A stretch of 28,572 nt of DNA. Source: Oppiella nova (lineage: Eukaryota; Arthropoda; Arachnida; Sarcoptiformes; Oppiidae). The stretch is from the NCBI GenBank assembly GCA_905397405.1, contig CAJPVJ010000309.1, forward strand, positions 1 through 28,572, in the 5' to 3' direction. The notes below the pieces were generated by a model. It was not told where the DNA came from, did no database searches, and worked only from the letters and a program-made list of their open reading frames with translations. Below, piece by piece: positions 10,964-21,253 of this stretch; the first letter of the stretch is position 1, and every line of letters starts with the position of its first letter. The translations under genes and the position numbers were made by a program.

Positions 10964-11267
10964 TTCGTGAATAGAATGTCAGACACATCGGAGTGGATGA
11001 CAAAAACGATAAGAAAAACAACATTTAATTTGTTATAAGATTTGTATTTAATATTAATATTGATTTGAAATAATAAACAATTCATACATTTATTGACGAT
11101 TTGTTGATTTGATTGATGAAAACGAGAGACAATATATTGTAATGCATTGAACGCAACGTGACATCAGTTTTCGCCACAAATTAATTCATTTGTTTTGGTT
11201 TTCATGTCTCATATTTGACTCAATTTTCATTTCCTAATCGTTTGTCACAACGAAGACCTCAACCGTC

Positions 11268-11523
11268 AAGACCTGTGCCGTCGATACGATCGTCACTACA
11301 GAGGATGGACTCGGAGGCGGATCCCATCAGCGAATACAAGGCGTCGCTGAATGACTTGTCGTTCAACTCGAAGCCATTGATAAACATGTTGACGAAAGAC
11401 CTGTGCCGTCGATACGATCGTCACTACAGAGGATGGACTCGGAGGCGGATCCCATCAGCGAATACAAGGCGTCGCTGAATGACTTGTCGTTCAACTCGAA
11501 GCCATTGATAAACATGTTGACGA
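11268..11523. repeat. 128-bp perfect tandem duplication across the PCF11 start
   Basis: Copy 1 is 11268-11395 and copy 2 is 11396-11523, with no difference seen. Each contains the PCF11 start codon (11305 and 11433) and the first 30 codons. Because 128 is not a multiple of three, translation from the first ATG runs out of frame and stops at 11478. Collapsing one copy makes the leader, start and CID domain continuous. The unit length equals that of the other two duplications in the window. Confidence 0.95.
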
Positions 11524-14500
11524 TGTTGTCGGAGGACTACAAGGACTCAAAGGCCCCGCAGATCGTGGCGGCCATCGAGCAGAGGCTGCACACCGTCACC
11601 GCCGACAAGAAGCTGCCCATCATTTACCTCTTGGACTCCATCTGCAAGAATGTGGGCAACGTTTACGTGCGGCTCTTCACGCAGAACATTGTGTCCACGT
11701 TTTGCGAGGTCTTCGAGAAAGTGGACGAAAAGACGAGACTTTCGTTGTATAAGTTGCGGCAGACGTGGGCCACGATCTTCCCGACCAAAAAGCTCTACGC
11801 CATCGACTCCAGGATCAAGTCATCGTTAGACCCCGCGTGGCCTATCACTGCTCCCAAACCACACGCCGACCCCAGACCTACCAATAACTCGAGACCCACT
11901 CTGCAATCAGTGGTGAGACCGGCCAACACGTCCAGCACGACGGCCGCCACCACTGCCACCGCCGCCGCACATCCGGCCCCTCAAGGCGTTCACATTAACC
12001 CCAAGTTCTTCAACGACCCTAACCTTCATCCGCCGATCCCGACGGGTCCGGAGGCAGAGTTAGCTAAACAACTGATCCAAAAGCAGAACGAATTACTTCA
12101 GCTCCAGAAGCAGAAACTCGAGTTAGAAATGCTTAACGAGAAGCGAAAGCTGGCCGAACAGGCCCGGGCTCTACAGGTTGTGCACCGACCCCTCTATAGC
12201 GCCCACTATATGTTAATTATGTTCAATTCAAATGTTTTATTTGATTATATTTGTGTCAACAATAAAATCAATTTTTCATTACCTCTTAATTAATTCATAA
12301 AACTAGTCACTCATGTGGTGTTCAAAACGGTTTGTCTTAAGATTAGATGAGAATTTAGTTAACTATTTGAATGACAATTAAACACTTGAATTGAATTGAA
12401 TATTAAATGTTTAAATAATTTTGTATTACTTTTGAAATTCTTAATCAATAAGAGATTTATATTTGTATTGTTTTGTAGGAAAAGGAGCAGAAACTGAAAC
12501 AAAAGGAGCAAATGCTTCGTCCGAATAGTCCGAACAGAAAGAAGATTAAAAAACGCAAAAGAAGTCGAAGCCATCGGAGTCCGAGTCCTATCAGTCAAAA
12601 GAGTCGAAGTTCTCCCCATCGGTGGACTCAAAGTCCTAACGAGAGATTAAGAGATAGTCCGCAGCCATTGAATAGACAACAAAGTCCTTCCTATGGGTTG
12701 AGGCCAAACAATGCGCACAGACCTCGAAGTCGATCACCAAATGCTGTTAAACCATATATTCCTCAGCAAAGTGTTGTCGCGTTGCCTCCCATTCAGTCTT
12801 CTGTGAATTCCCTTTCGTCAAACCTAGTGTCTGGGCACTCAAGTCAACCACCAGTTCCCACTACAATACCGGCGCCGACCATTTTGGCTCAACCAGAAAT
12901 GCTCAGCATTTCAAACAGCATTGATTCAAGTGTTGTGACGACAATGAGTTCGAGTACAATGAGGCCACCGATTACCAGTCATATCAGTCAGATTTCTGGA
13001 CCTCAACACCTGTCCAATCCAATTGAGCCCTCATTCCCTTCATGGGGTCAGGACAGGGACTACAGGAAAGAATTGGATCTAATGATGAGTGACGCCAAAG
13101 AGAAGCTGCGCTCCGGCGTTATAAGTAGTGCCGATCACGACGTCTTAGTCCGTGAAGTGCAGCGACAGATAAGAGAGGCGCAGAACAACTCGGTTGTGAT
13201 GAACTCCTCAATCCCGGAGCCGATGACAATCCCAGTGGACGGGAAGCTCAGGAAACTCTTCTATTTGGACGACACGACAGCTGTTGTGCTGTTAAACGCT
13301 CCCCAAAACGCGACGTTTACGCAACTCATTAACGTCGACCCCAAGGCATTAGATCCGAGACAAATCAGTTTCGAGGGGAAGCCCACAAAAGTATTCATCG
13401 ATCAGGACAGGGGGTGTTTGGACTTCGTTACGCTCGAGTTCAACGGACAGGAGAGACTGTTTCAGCCGAACAATAATCCAATTCCTCAGCGAATCAAGTT
13501 TGGCGGACCGGCAAAGGAGATCATTCTGAACGGTCAGTCCTATCCCGCAAAATTTGGTGGTCCGGCCATCACTGTGTGGTTCGAAGGCGACCCCACGGGC
13601 CCACACTCTCTCACTCTGGACGCCCCGACGCCTAGAGTTAAACTCTCTGATAACCGGAGGTTTGATTTGTGGACTAATATTATAAATAAAGCGACAAACA
13701 ATATGATGCCTAATGTTGTGAACAGTAGTGCACCCGTCCGTCAAACGGGTGATGTGAACGACTTGTTATCTAAATTACTCGCCGCCGGAATGATTAATAA
13801 TAATACAAATAGTAATACTAATAGTATTAATAATAATAATATTAATAATTCCAAACCCGAGGCAACCAAACCAATACCAAAGGACGTGAAAAAGGATACA
13901 AAAGAGAGAAGGCGTGAGAATATAGTGTCGAAGGAATCGCCGATTGAATTGAAGTCCGACTCACTGAAGATGAGTCGTCCCAGTGTTGTGGCCGCGCTTT
14001 ATAATGGCATTCAGTGTACTAACTGTTCGCTACGTTTTGATGGCGACAGCGATCAGACGGCTTCAGGAGATAAGACTCGGTATTCAAAACATCTGGACTG
14101 GCATTTCAGACAAAACCGAAGAGACAAAGCAAAGCCTAACTCCAGTGCCACATCCCTGCGCCGCAATTGGTTCTATCCGTTGAATCTCTGGATTCAGTAC
14201 AACGAAGTGACTGAAGAGGAGGACACGACTGGACTCTTCCCAACTGAAGAACAAGTATCCGATGAAGAAGAAGAGCCTTCCGTTCTGACTGTAATCGCAG
14301 AAAAAGACGAGTCACTAAACTATTGTGCCGTTTGTCATGAAAAGTTTGATCAGCACTGGAATGAAGAGGAAGAGGAGTGGAGGCTCGAGAATGCGGTCAA
14401 ACATAACAACAAAATATATCATCCGTTGTGTCTGAACGATGTGTTGGCACAGACTGAACGAATTGAACAGCAATTAAGTGAAAGTGTTGTCGAAACTAAA

Positions 14501-15040
14501 GAGGAAACAAATGTTGAGGAATCCTTCCAAACGGAGAACTCGGAAGACATCGACAAAAGTGACACCAATTGTGATGTTTCGCCACAAGAGTTAAGTGAAC
14601 CGGTTGTGAGTGAATCTGTTGTGGAATGTGAACCAAAAGTGGAGGCAATGGAGACCAACGAGAGTGAAGTGAGTGATAAAGAAGTGATGGAAGCGGCAAA
14701 AGAAGTCATAAGTGAACCGCCGATGGAAGACATTAAAGTCATTGAATTCGAAATACCTCTGAATAACGACAGAGAAGTGACACATGAATTGACGGACTCT
14801 TTGGAGACCAAAGAAGGGGATGAAGTAGTGAAAGCAGACAATGAGAACATCGACGATGAGAACAGCAACGACGCGAAGGTAGTCCTACAACAGGGAGGGA
14901 TTGTCATCAAAATGAAGGCATCGAATCTTCAGACACAGGCAACGGTGCAGTCGTCGGAACCGATAGAGACCAACGAAACGAAAGAGTCGGAAGTTATCGT
15001 TAGGGGACAGGAGTTGTCTTCGCTCTGCAATATTTTGTGA
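11433..15040 (+). CDS. PCF11: PCF11 cleavage and polyadenylation factor subunit
   Basis: Two coding exons as assembled, 11433-12176 and 12479-15040, giving 1101 aa (intron 302 bp, phase 0). Residues 1-135 form a CTD-interacting domain with YLLDSICKNVG (D68) and KLRQTWATIF, which binds the Ser2-phosphorylated tail of RNA polymerase II. A Gln/Glu/Lys coiled coil spans about 206-262, then an Arg-Ser stretch and a Pro/Ser-rich linker. RKLFYLDDTTAVVLLN and the IKFGGP/PAKFGGP repeats match the central animal PCF11 region. Two zinc fingers follow: C761-x2-C764 with H786 and H790, and C864-x2-C867 with H896 and C899. Between them lies NWFYPLNLWIQYNEV, the part expected to bind CLP1. An acidic tail ends the protein. 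PCF11 works in cleavage factor II for pre-mRNA 3' cleavage and transcription termination in the nucleus. The true start is probably the single ATG that appears twice (11305/11433) because of the duplication. Confidence 0.95.
13793..13852 (+). repeat. AAT/AGT triplet-rich tract encoding poly-Asn in PCF11
   Basis: An imperfect run of AAT, AAC and AGT codons encodes an Asn-rich linker with Thr, Ser and Ile interruptions, between the GGP-repeat region and the first zinc finger. It looks like triplet slippage in a disordered part of the protein. Confidence 0.7.
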
Positions 15041-15907
15041 ACTTTTTTGTTGTCAAAACTTTTTAAGATATTATTTAAACTATTTTTATATTATAAAACA
15101 AATAATGAATTTACACGTGAAATGAAAAATAGATATTTTGTTGATTTATATGAATCGCTGTTTTGCTAATTATTTTGCTTTCTAGACATCTGCTCAGTGT
15201 CTGCGATGTCTGAGCCATTGAATCATTTTGAGTGACAATTCCTTTCGCAGAATACAAGGAGTGAAGACTGAAGAGCCGTTTGGATTGATGTGGCCTTCCG
15301 TTCAATTGAGAAGTCCATTGACAAGATTTGGACCCAAGATATTGCTATTATTATTACATTTCTATTACTTTTTATTTAGTTCTCTTTATTTCAGCACTTA
15401 TTCAATGAATATTAAAAAAAAGTAAAAAAATAATTTCAAATAAAATAAAAAATATTTTGCAAAAATGAATGGTGTAATGCATTAGTTCTGAATACAAAGT
15501 TTGCGAAAACTTGATATTCATTAAAATTGGATAAATAATCTCCTTTTTGTGTATTTCTTTTTTGATTAATTACTAAATAAAATTATTGAAAAACCAAATT
15601 GAACTTTGTAAAATTTATTTATTTAAATTTATATCAAAGATGTTAAGACTAAGAATTGAATTCAATGTTGGAGTCCATGCATTAGACAGTGTTTGCGAAT
15701 AACCCAAAGTCTACTCCAATGACAGGCAATGATTGCCTCATGTTTTCAAAACACATGCCTTTTAAGCATTTTTCAAGTTAACGATTATTTCATTTAATTT
15801 GTGTTTACTTTTCATTCAATTGTTTGAATGGTTGTCCGATTAGATGTATATTTTGTTTGACTATTGTTTTCAGTGTTAAGTCAATATAAAGCCATACAAT
15901 CAGTTCA
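15041..15907. other. PCF11 3' UTR and TIM44 upstream region
   Basis: This region has no supported gene. AATAAA occurs at 15439-15444, about 400 bp after the PCF11 stop. The right half, before TIM44, carries a small inverted repeat GGCAATGATTGCC (about 15726-15738). No RNA gene or transposon is recognisable. Confidence 0.5.
15439..15444 (+). terminator. candidate PCF11 polyadenylation signal (AATAAA)
   Basis: AATAAA in an A-rich run about 400 bp after the PCF11 stop; overlapping AATAAA words follow directly. The position is plausible but unproven. Confidence 0.35.
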
Positions 15908-17700
15908 ATGAGTTATTTATTGCGATCGACCCATAGATCCGTTTGTTTGTCGGCTCTCATCAGACGATCACCGCATGAATCCATTTGTCTGCAGAGCTAT
16001 CGGTGGTCTTATTGTCGACAATGTCTTCACACCACAAATGTAATACATTTTAACAGTTAATTGAGACCATTATCTCATTATTAAAGCCATAGATCCGGTC
16101 TTATGCCTCGCAATCACCGCAACCCAAGGGTTTCTTCGGGAAACTCATCGATAACATCAAACAAGAGATGTCGAAGAATAAGGAAATGAAGGAAAGCCTC
16201 AAGAAATTCAGAGAAGAGGCTCAGAAACTGGAGGAATCGGAAGCGCTTCAGAAAGCGAGACATAAATATGTAATTGATTTGTGAATGCATTGAATGTGTG
16301 ATCAATTGATTTGCATTTGTTTTGCATTGAAAGCAATCCATTGAATCGGAAACAGCGAAGGGTTCGCAACAAATCAAAGAGCATTTGGAGGCCTTTAAAG
16401 ACAAGATATCAAAGGGTTTAGAAGAGGCCCAGAAGACAGAGATCGGCAAAAAAGGACTCGAAATGACCGATGAGTTGTCGAAACAGGCGAAGAGTGCGGC
16501 CGAGGCTTTGGCTAAAGGGACGGAACAAATCAGTCAAAGCGATGCCTTTAAGACTGTTTCACAGGTTTTGTACTCATTTGCGGTTTACTTGTTATGAGTT
16601 TATAATGAATCGTTTGAACGGACAGACAGTGCAAGCGGTGAGGGAAGAGATCGGAGAGTCTGATAGAGTGTATAAAAGACCGGAAAAGTTGAGGAAAAGA
16701 AAAGAGGAATCGGAGGACATGTTTGCCCACCAGAAGCCCATCGAACCAAATGAGTTGGTTTTGGACTACATTTTGATTGAATAGCAACTCTAATCTTAAT
16801 CTTAATCTTAATCTTAATCTTAATTGAATGGTTAATCTTTCAGAACAGCGACAGGTGTAGAGCTACACAAAGACAGTCGGTTTTACCAGAGTTGGCAGAA
16901 CTTTAAAGAAAACAATCCATACGTTAATAAAGTGTTTGACTGGAAGATGAAATACGATGAGAGCGATAATCCTGTGGTGAGAGCCTCTCGACTCATCACT
17001 GATAAGATGTCAGAACTGTTCGGCGGACTCTTCTCCAAAACAGAATTGTCTGAAGTGTTGACAGAAATCTGTAAAAGTGATCCCAATTTCGATAAAAGCC
17101 AATTTTTGAAAGACTGTGAAAATGATATCATCCCCAATATATTGGAGGCAATGATTAGACCCGATCTTGAGATCCTCAAAGACTGGTGTAATGAAGCGGT
17201 AAGTGGTTTATAGTTGTAAAGTATTTGATTGCCGGTATATAACACCTGTTTATGTGATTACATTGACAGCCATACAACCAAATAGCTCAGCCTATAATAC
17301 AGGCCCAAAAGTTAGGCTATATATTTGAGTCAAGAGTTCTGGACATTGAGAACGTAGATGTAAGTGAACACACAATTGGTTTGAATGTATACTAAAGAAG
17401 TTTACAAATAGTTAGCGATGGGGAAGATCATGGAGAACGGGCCCGTCCTTATCATCACTTTCCAGGCGCAACAAATCAGTTGTGTTAAGGACTCCAAAGG
17501 CAATGTGATTGAAGGCGACCCGGTCTGGCATTCACTGCACTCTTTGTTTCGTTCATTTCTAACGCATTTCATGATTTCAGGAGAAGATATTACGCGTGCA
17601 TTACGTGTGGGTCTTATGTCGCGATCAGAATGAGTTCGACCCAAAGGCCTGTTGGAAACTCATGGATCTCTCGGCCAATAGCGCCCAACAATGGCTTTAA
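15908..17700 (+). CDS. TIMM44: mitochondrial import inner membrane translocase subunit TIM44
   Basis: Eight exons: 15908-16039, 16093-16269, 16334-16564, 16626-16753, 16844-17198, 17270-17359, 17412-17522 and 17581-17700. They give 447 aa, against about 450 in human. The N-terminus is rich in Arg, Ser and Leu and lacks acidic residues until Glu-27, as in a mitochondrial presequence; IRSYASQ follows at the exon 1/2 junction. Then come GFFGKLIDNIKQEMSKNKEM, the charged helical region, MKYDESDNPVVRASRLITDK, GGLFSKTELSEVLTEI and CENDIIPNILEAMI. The C-terminal Tim44 domain has DLAMGKIMENGPVLIITFQA and VHYVWVLCRDQ. TIM44 sits on the matrix face of the inner membrane and anchors mtHsp70 and the J-protein motor parts to the TIM23 channel. 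The exon 4 donor (GA|GT at 16753) was chosen because it alone gives the conserved PNE...ELHKDS reading. Confidence 0.96.
16791..16824. repeat. (TAATCT)n microsatellite in TIM44 intron 4
   Basis: About 5.7 tandem copies of the hexamer TAATCT lie in the 90-bp intron between exons 4 and 5, just before the acceptor at 16843. The pyrimidine-poor repeat fills much of the intron. It is likely to vary in length. Confidence 0.9.
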
Positions 17701-18473
17701 ACTAAGTTTATATACAACACACAGTCTTAGCTCACATTATATTAACGATTTAGGTGTAAATACTATACAATTATAACATAATATAAATGTTTTACATCCG
17801 TTTAAGCGATGGTAAAGAGTAGTGAAAAGTTTTTTTTATGAAATTCTTAAATAAAGCGAAAGTTTTACAAGTTTTGAAGGAATGGTCGGTGAGAGGGAAC
17901 CGGTGTCCAAAGGGGTTGTTGGTGTGCGTGTGTGGAGAGGGCGCCACCGATGTATAGGTATTGTGTGTAATGTTTTGAAAGAAGAGAAGCCATGTTTTGA
18001 ATACGTTTTGCTCTCATCTTATGCTCACTAATGGCTTATAATTGCATTCAATTTAATTGTATTTAGCGTCATATCTATGAAACTGTGCGTCAAGTGAACG
18101 CTCATTGAGTGTCAGAATCAATGTCACAACCAATCAGTCATTCATCGGATTAACGGTTCGCTCGACTGTAAGACAATTGGTGTCCAATTGATAGCACTTT
18201 TTGTTTTGTTTTCTTTTAAATCTCTTGCGATGTCTTAGCATTTGGTGCACTTCTCGCAGTTGATCCCACTTTCGCACCAATTAGTCAATGAATTACTTGT
18301 TTTTTATTTCACGAATTGAACGCAAATTAGTGTCAAATCTATTCAATTGAATGTCATTTTCGGATAAATTAGAAAAATTTTGTTTTTCTTTTTTTTGTCT
18401 CCAAATGAGTGCCAAAACACATCATCTAATCGTTTTCCTTGTCTTTCATCCGATGCAGTGATTGTCTTCAGCC
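17701..18473. other. TIM44 3' UTR and upstream region of the ASH1 locus
   Basis: No gene is supported. After the likely TIM44 poly(A) signal comes a GT-rich, less AT-rich patch with GGAGAGGGCGCC (about 17934-17945). From about 18375 there is a strong pyrimidine run and two CAG acceptor-like sites (about 18460 and 18472) just before the first ATG, so a spliced 5' UTR exon may end here. Confidence 0.45.
17850..17855 (+). terminator. candidate TIM44 polyadenylation signal (AATAAA)
   Basis: AATAAA lies 150 bp after the TIM44 stop and is followed by a T/G-rich stretch, the usual layout for a cleavage site. Confidence 0.5.
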
Positions 18474-21122
18474 ATGCGAATGGTTTCAAACAAATCGAAT
18501 CCATTGTTGACATCATATGTGACCAACACTTCCAGCAATTTGTCACAAAACACATCCAGAAGTAAACGATTCGATCGGAAGACCAAAACGAGACGAAAGG
18601 CGAGACATGACTCCGAAGACCAGAGAAGCGATTCGGACGACACGAGTGGCCATCGCTCGCCACGTGTGGACCCGTCTAACGATAAGAACCATCGATTCGT
18701 CGCCACAAACGTCAAGACGAAGAAGAGTTTGAAATCATTTGCAAAGAATTTGTCCGAAAGTGAGAGCGAAGAGGACTCGGAGTCGGTGTCGAGCGCTTCG
18801 GATGCGGACCACAACCAGAAGTGCGAGTTTTCCATCGTTAAGGGCAACAACGACTGCAACGCCGGCGCTCTTAAGCTCCGGATAGCGACGCGAAGAACTA
18901 ATTCGGTTCCCAACCATAGGCCAGAAGCGGTTCCAATGGCGCCGAAGCGCCAGTTGAGTGTCGTTGAGGCCGTTTCGGGCGTTATTCGCGACCCCGAAGA
19001 CAACGAGGAAGACCACGGACTGGACTGTCAGTGTTGGAGACACGCGGGGAAAGGCAAACGACAGCCCATTCCTCTGAAACTGAATCGCAAACACAGACAC
19101 AGACATCACCGCAAAAGCCACGACAGCTCTTACGACTCGAGTCGCAGCCGAAGTCACAGCCGGGACTCGAATCACACGTATTCTGACTGTTCGTCGAGGA
19201 GTTGCAGTACAAGCAGTAGTGGCTCTTCGTATTCCTCTTCACACAGTTCCAGCAGTTGTCGAAGTTATAGCCATAGCTGTTCCAGTAGTGGCTCGTCTTC
19301 GGGCTCCTCTTGCGGTTCCAGTGTTTCCGGTGATAGTGAGTCGTCCGACAGTGATATAGATTCCAAGACAAAAGGGGATCAGTTGAAGACCTCTAAGCAA
19401 TCGAAGGGCTCGACAACGAGTAAGGGTTACGCGAATACTCGTGAGGACTCGTCTAATGGTCTGAAAGTGGGTTCTCAACAAAATCTGATGCCTTCGACGC
19501 CATTATCTCAGCCGTCGTCGGTCTCCTGTGAGAGTAGTTGTTACAGTCCGGCCATCAGTATAAACAGTCCGATGAACTATCAGTCGTCGAACTCGATGTA
19601 CGCGCACAGGAAGAGAGATCCCGCCGAAGAGCGGCAACGACTCCGCAGTTACCGAATCCCTCACTTGCAGAACAGACAGCCCCCGCTCACCCCTACTGGC
19701 AACGCATCCGCTCAACAAAGCCATAAGACGCCCACAACGGCTACGGTTGCGGTTCAGGTGCAGACGGACACCGACGACATTGTGGCCACAAATAAATCTA
19801 AGTCAATGTCTTCCGGTAAGAGTCGAAGCGTGGGCACCGATGCCATCGCCGCCGCGAACAGTGGTAACAAAGTGTTGAAATCCAAGAACAAGAAGTCTAA
19901 AAAAGACAAAAGCACTAAAAATCACGACAACAAGAGATCAAAATCTCAAAACAAATCGAAAAACAAAAACAAAACTAAAAAATCTCAGTCAAGAACTTTG
20001 GAAGCCATGCATCCGAACGATAAGATGGACTCAATTGTAATCCCGAATAACGTCGAGAAGACTCATAGTGTTAACGAGAATACACGGGAAGCCATGTATT
20101 CTGACTTAAATCGTGTGATTAATCAGATTTCTGTGAACCAAAACTGTTCGGTAATTAACAGTTCGGACAAAATATCGCATTTCCTTCACTCAGTCCCTCA
20201 TATGAATGACACAAATATTGGTCATTCAAGTCTCGAATCTCTTCAGCACGAAAAGGCTTCGCCCGACAGTGGAATCCAATCACAGGGAGAGTCCCCTCAT
20301 AGGCACCACTCTATCAGTGACACGGAATTGCTGTCAAGTAGTGCTTCCACTTCTCAAACACAAGCAAATTCTCAGCAAAAGTCAAACTCTCGTTCAGCTA
20401 ATACTCGCAAAAAACAAAAGAACAAAACCTCGAAAGCGAAGACCAAACACATAATGCAAACAAATGATACAAACGGTGATAAGAATTCGTTGGATTTAGG
20501 ACTCAAGAGTGATCAACACTTGGCCACCACTTCATTCAATGCGATTCCCGAGAGAGTGTCGTCTCCGTTGACATCCAACGCCTCAAATGTGGTTCAATTG
20601 ACTGAAATATTTCTCAATAATTCCAATCCCAGTGACCCCACAGTTGGTCCAAACCTGGACTTAAGAGTTCCATTGAATTTGATGCCAATGATGGGTCGCA
20701 ACTTCTTGCCATATCCGAGATGTCATTCCGGTTCAGGACATCAGCCATTCATGAATCACAAACGCGAGGATGACTTCGAACTTCTGGTCAGAAGTATAAA
20801 AGACTCGATTTGTTCTCAATTCCAAACCAATGAGACCGAAGAGCTCGAGTTCGGACACTTCAATGTCTCCAACTCTAGTGATTGGCGACAATCGCATCAC
20901 AACAACAATTCTCATCAAACGAATACCGATTCGCCGTCTTTTAGCTCACGGCAGAGGAAGAAGACCACGGAATCGCTTGAAACCCAAAAGCAATCGAAGC
21001 GATCGCAAAGTAAAAGCAAATCAAAAGAACCAAAGGTTGACAACAAAGCGTTTGTTGCGAACGAAGACATCGACACAAAACATTCAAATGAGAAGAAGAG
21101 GCGAACTAGAAGTAGACCCTGA
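18474..21122 (+). CDS. long disordered Ser/Lys-rich open frame, probable first coding exon of ASH1
   Basis: An open frame of about 880 codons from ATG 18474 to TGA 21120-21122. No folded domain is visible. It is acidic/basic and disordered, with an Arg/Ser/His run followed by a Ser/Cys-rich stretch (about 19120-19350), a VQVQTDTDD motif (about 19755-19781), long Lys/Asn/Ser runs (about 19865-19985) and a SPDSGIQSQGESP motif (about 20262-20300). It is in the same frame as the open stretches at 21255-21929 and the ASH1 SET frame. Joining them would place SET near residue 1800, comparable with human ASH1L (~2150), whose N-terminal half is also disordered. The splice to the next exon is unresolved: donors at 21036 (with acceptor 21245) or 21050 (with acceptor 21253) keep the frame. 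A separate gene encoding a disordered nuclear protein remains possible. Confidence 0.6.
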   Translation: MRMVSNKSNPLLTSYVTNTSSNLSQNTSRSKRFDRKTKTRRKARHDSEDQRSDSDDTSGHRSPRVDPSNDKNHRFVATNVKTKKSLKSFAKNLSESESEEDSESVSSASDADHNQKCEFSIVKGNNDCNAGALKLRIATRRTNSVPNHRPEAVPMAPKRQLSVVEAVSGVIRDPEDNEEDHGLDCQCWRHAGKGKRQPIPLKLNRKHRHRHHRKSHDSSYDSSRSRSHSRDSNHTYSDCSSRSCSTSSSGSSYSSSHSSSSCRSYSHSCSSSGSSSGSSCGSSVSGDSESSDSDIDSKTKGDQLKTSKQSKGSTTSKGYANTREDSSNGLKVGSQQNLMPSTPLSQPSSVSCESSCYSPAISINSPMNYQSSNSMYAHRKRDPAEERQRLRSYRIPHLQNRQPPLTPTGNASAQQSHKTPTTATVAVQVQTDTDDIVATNKSKSMSSGKSRSVGTDAIAAANSGNKVLKSKNKKSKKDKSTKNHDNKRSKSQNKSKNKNKTKKSQSRTLEAMHPNDKMDSIVIPNNVEKTHSVNENTREAMYSDLNRVINQISVNQNCSVINSSDKISHFLHSVPHMNDTNIGHSSLESLQHEKASPDSGIQSQGESPHRHHSISDTELLSSSASTSQTQANSQQKSNSRSANTRKKQKNKTSKAKTKHIMQTNDTNGDKNSLDLGLKSDQHLATTSFNAIPERVSSPLTSNASNVVQLTEIFLNNSNPSDPTVGPNLDLRVPLNLMPMMGRNFLPYPRCHSGSGHQPFMNHKREDDFELLVRSIKDSICSQFQTNETEELEFGHFNVSNSSDWRQSHHNNNSHQTNTDSPSFSSRQRKKTTESLETQKQSKRSQSKSKSKEPKVDNKAFVANEDIDTKHSNEKKRRTRSRP

Positions 21123-21253
21123 GTTTTGTTCTCGTTTCTTTCACTTCTGTTCTCAAGTTGTTTAACAGTTTGCTAACGCTGACAGTAACTTCATGTTTCT
21201 TCATTTTCTCCGCCGTTAAGTATACTTTGTCTAAGCTCTGTTAAGTCAACCAG

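Larger units (their letters stand above)
10157..11304. other. intergenic region between PRUNE2 and PCF11
   Basis: About 1.1 kb without a supported gene. The first ~150 bp are probably the PRUNE2 3' UTR. The right half should hold the PCF11 promoter and 5' UTR. Notable sites are a GC-rich island around GGGGCGCC (10898-10926) and a TCACGTGA E-box (10956-10963). The open frame preceding 11305 runs back to about 11215 but has no ATG and reads as leader sequence. Confidence 0.5.

Noticed and set aside
14419-14910. 163-codon minus-strand open frame opposite the acidic tail of PCF11.
   Set aside because: It is the shadow of a Glu/Ser-rich region: GAA/GAG and AGT codons read backwards give Ser, Phe and Thr runs. 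No signal of a real gene.
15726-15738. Inverted repeat GGCAATGATTGCC upstream of TIM44 as a hairpin RNA or terminator.
   Set aside because: The arms are only 6 bp with a 1-base centre, too short for a stable structure; at most a transcription factor site.
16791-16824. The TAATCT hexamer array considered as an interstitial telomere-like repeat.
   Set aside because: The unit does not match TTAGG or TTAGGC telomere repeats and it sits within a short TIM44 intron; it is a plain microsatellite.
18446-19003. 185-codon minus-strand open frame opposite the ASH1 N-terminal exon.
   Set aside because: The plus frame is far longer and in frame with the SET exon; the minus translation shows no domain and no splice support.
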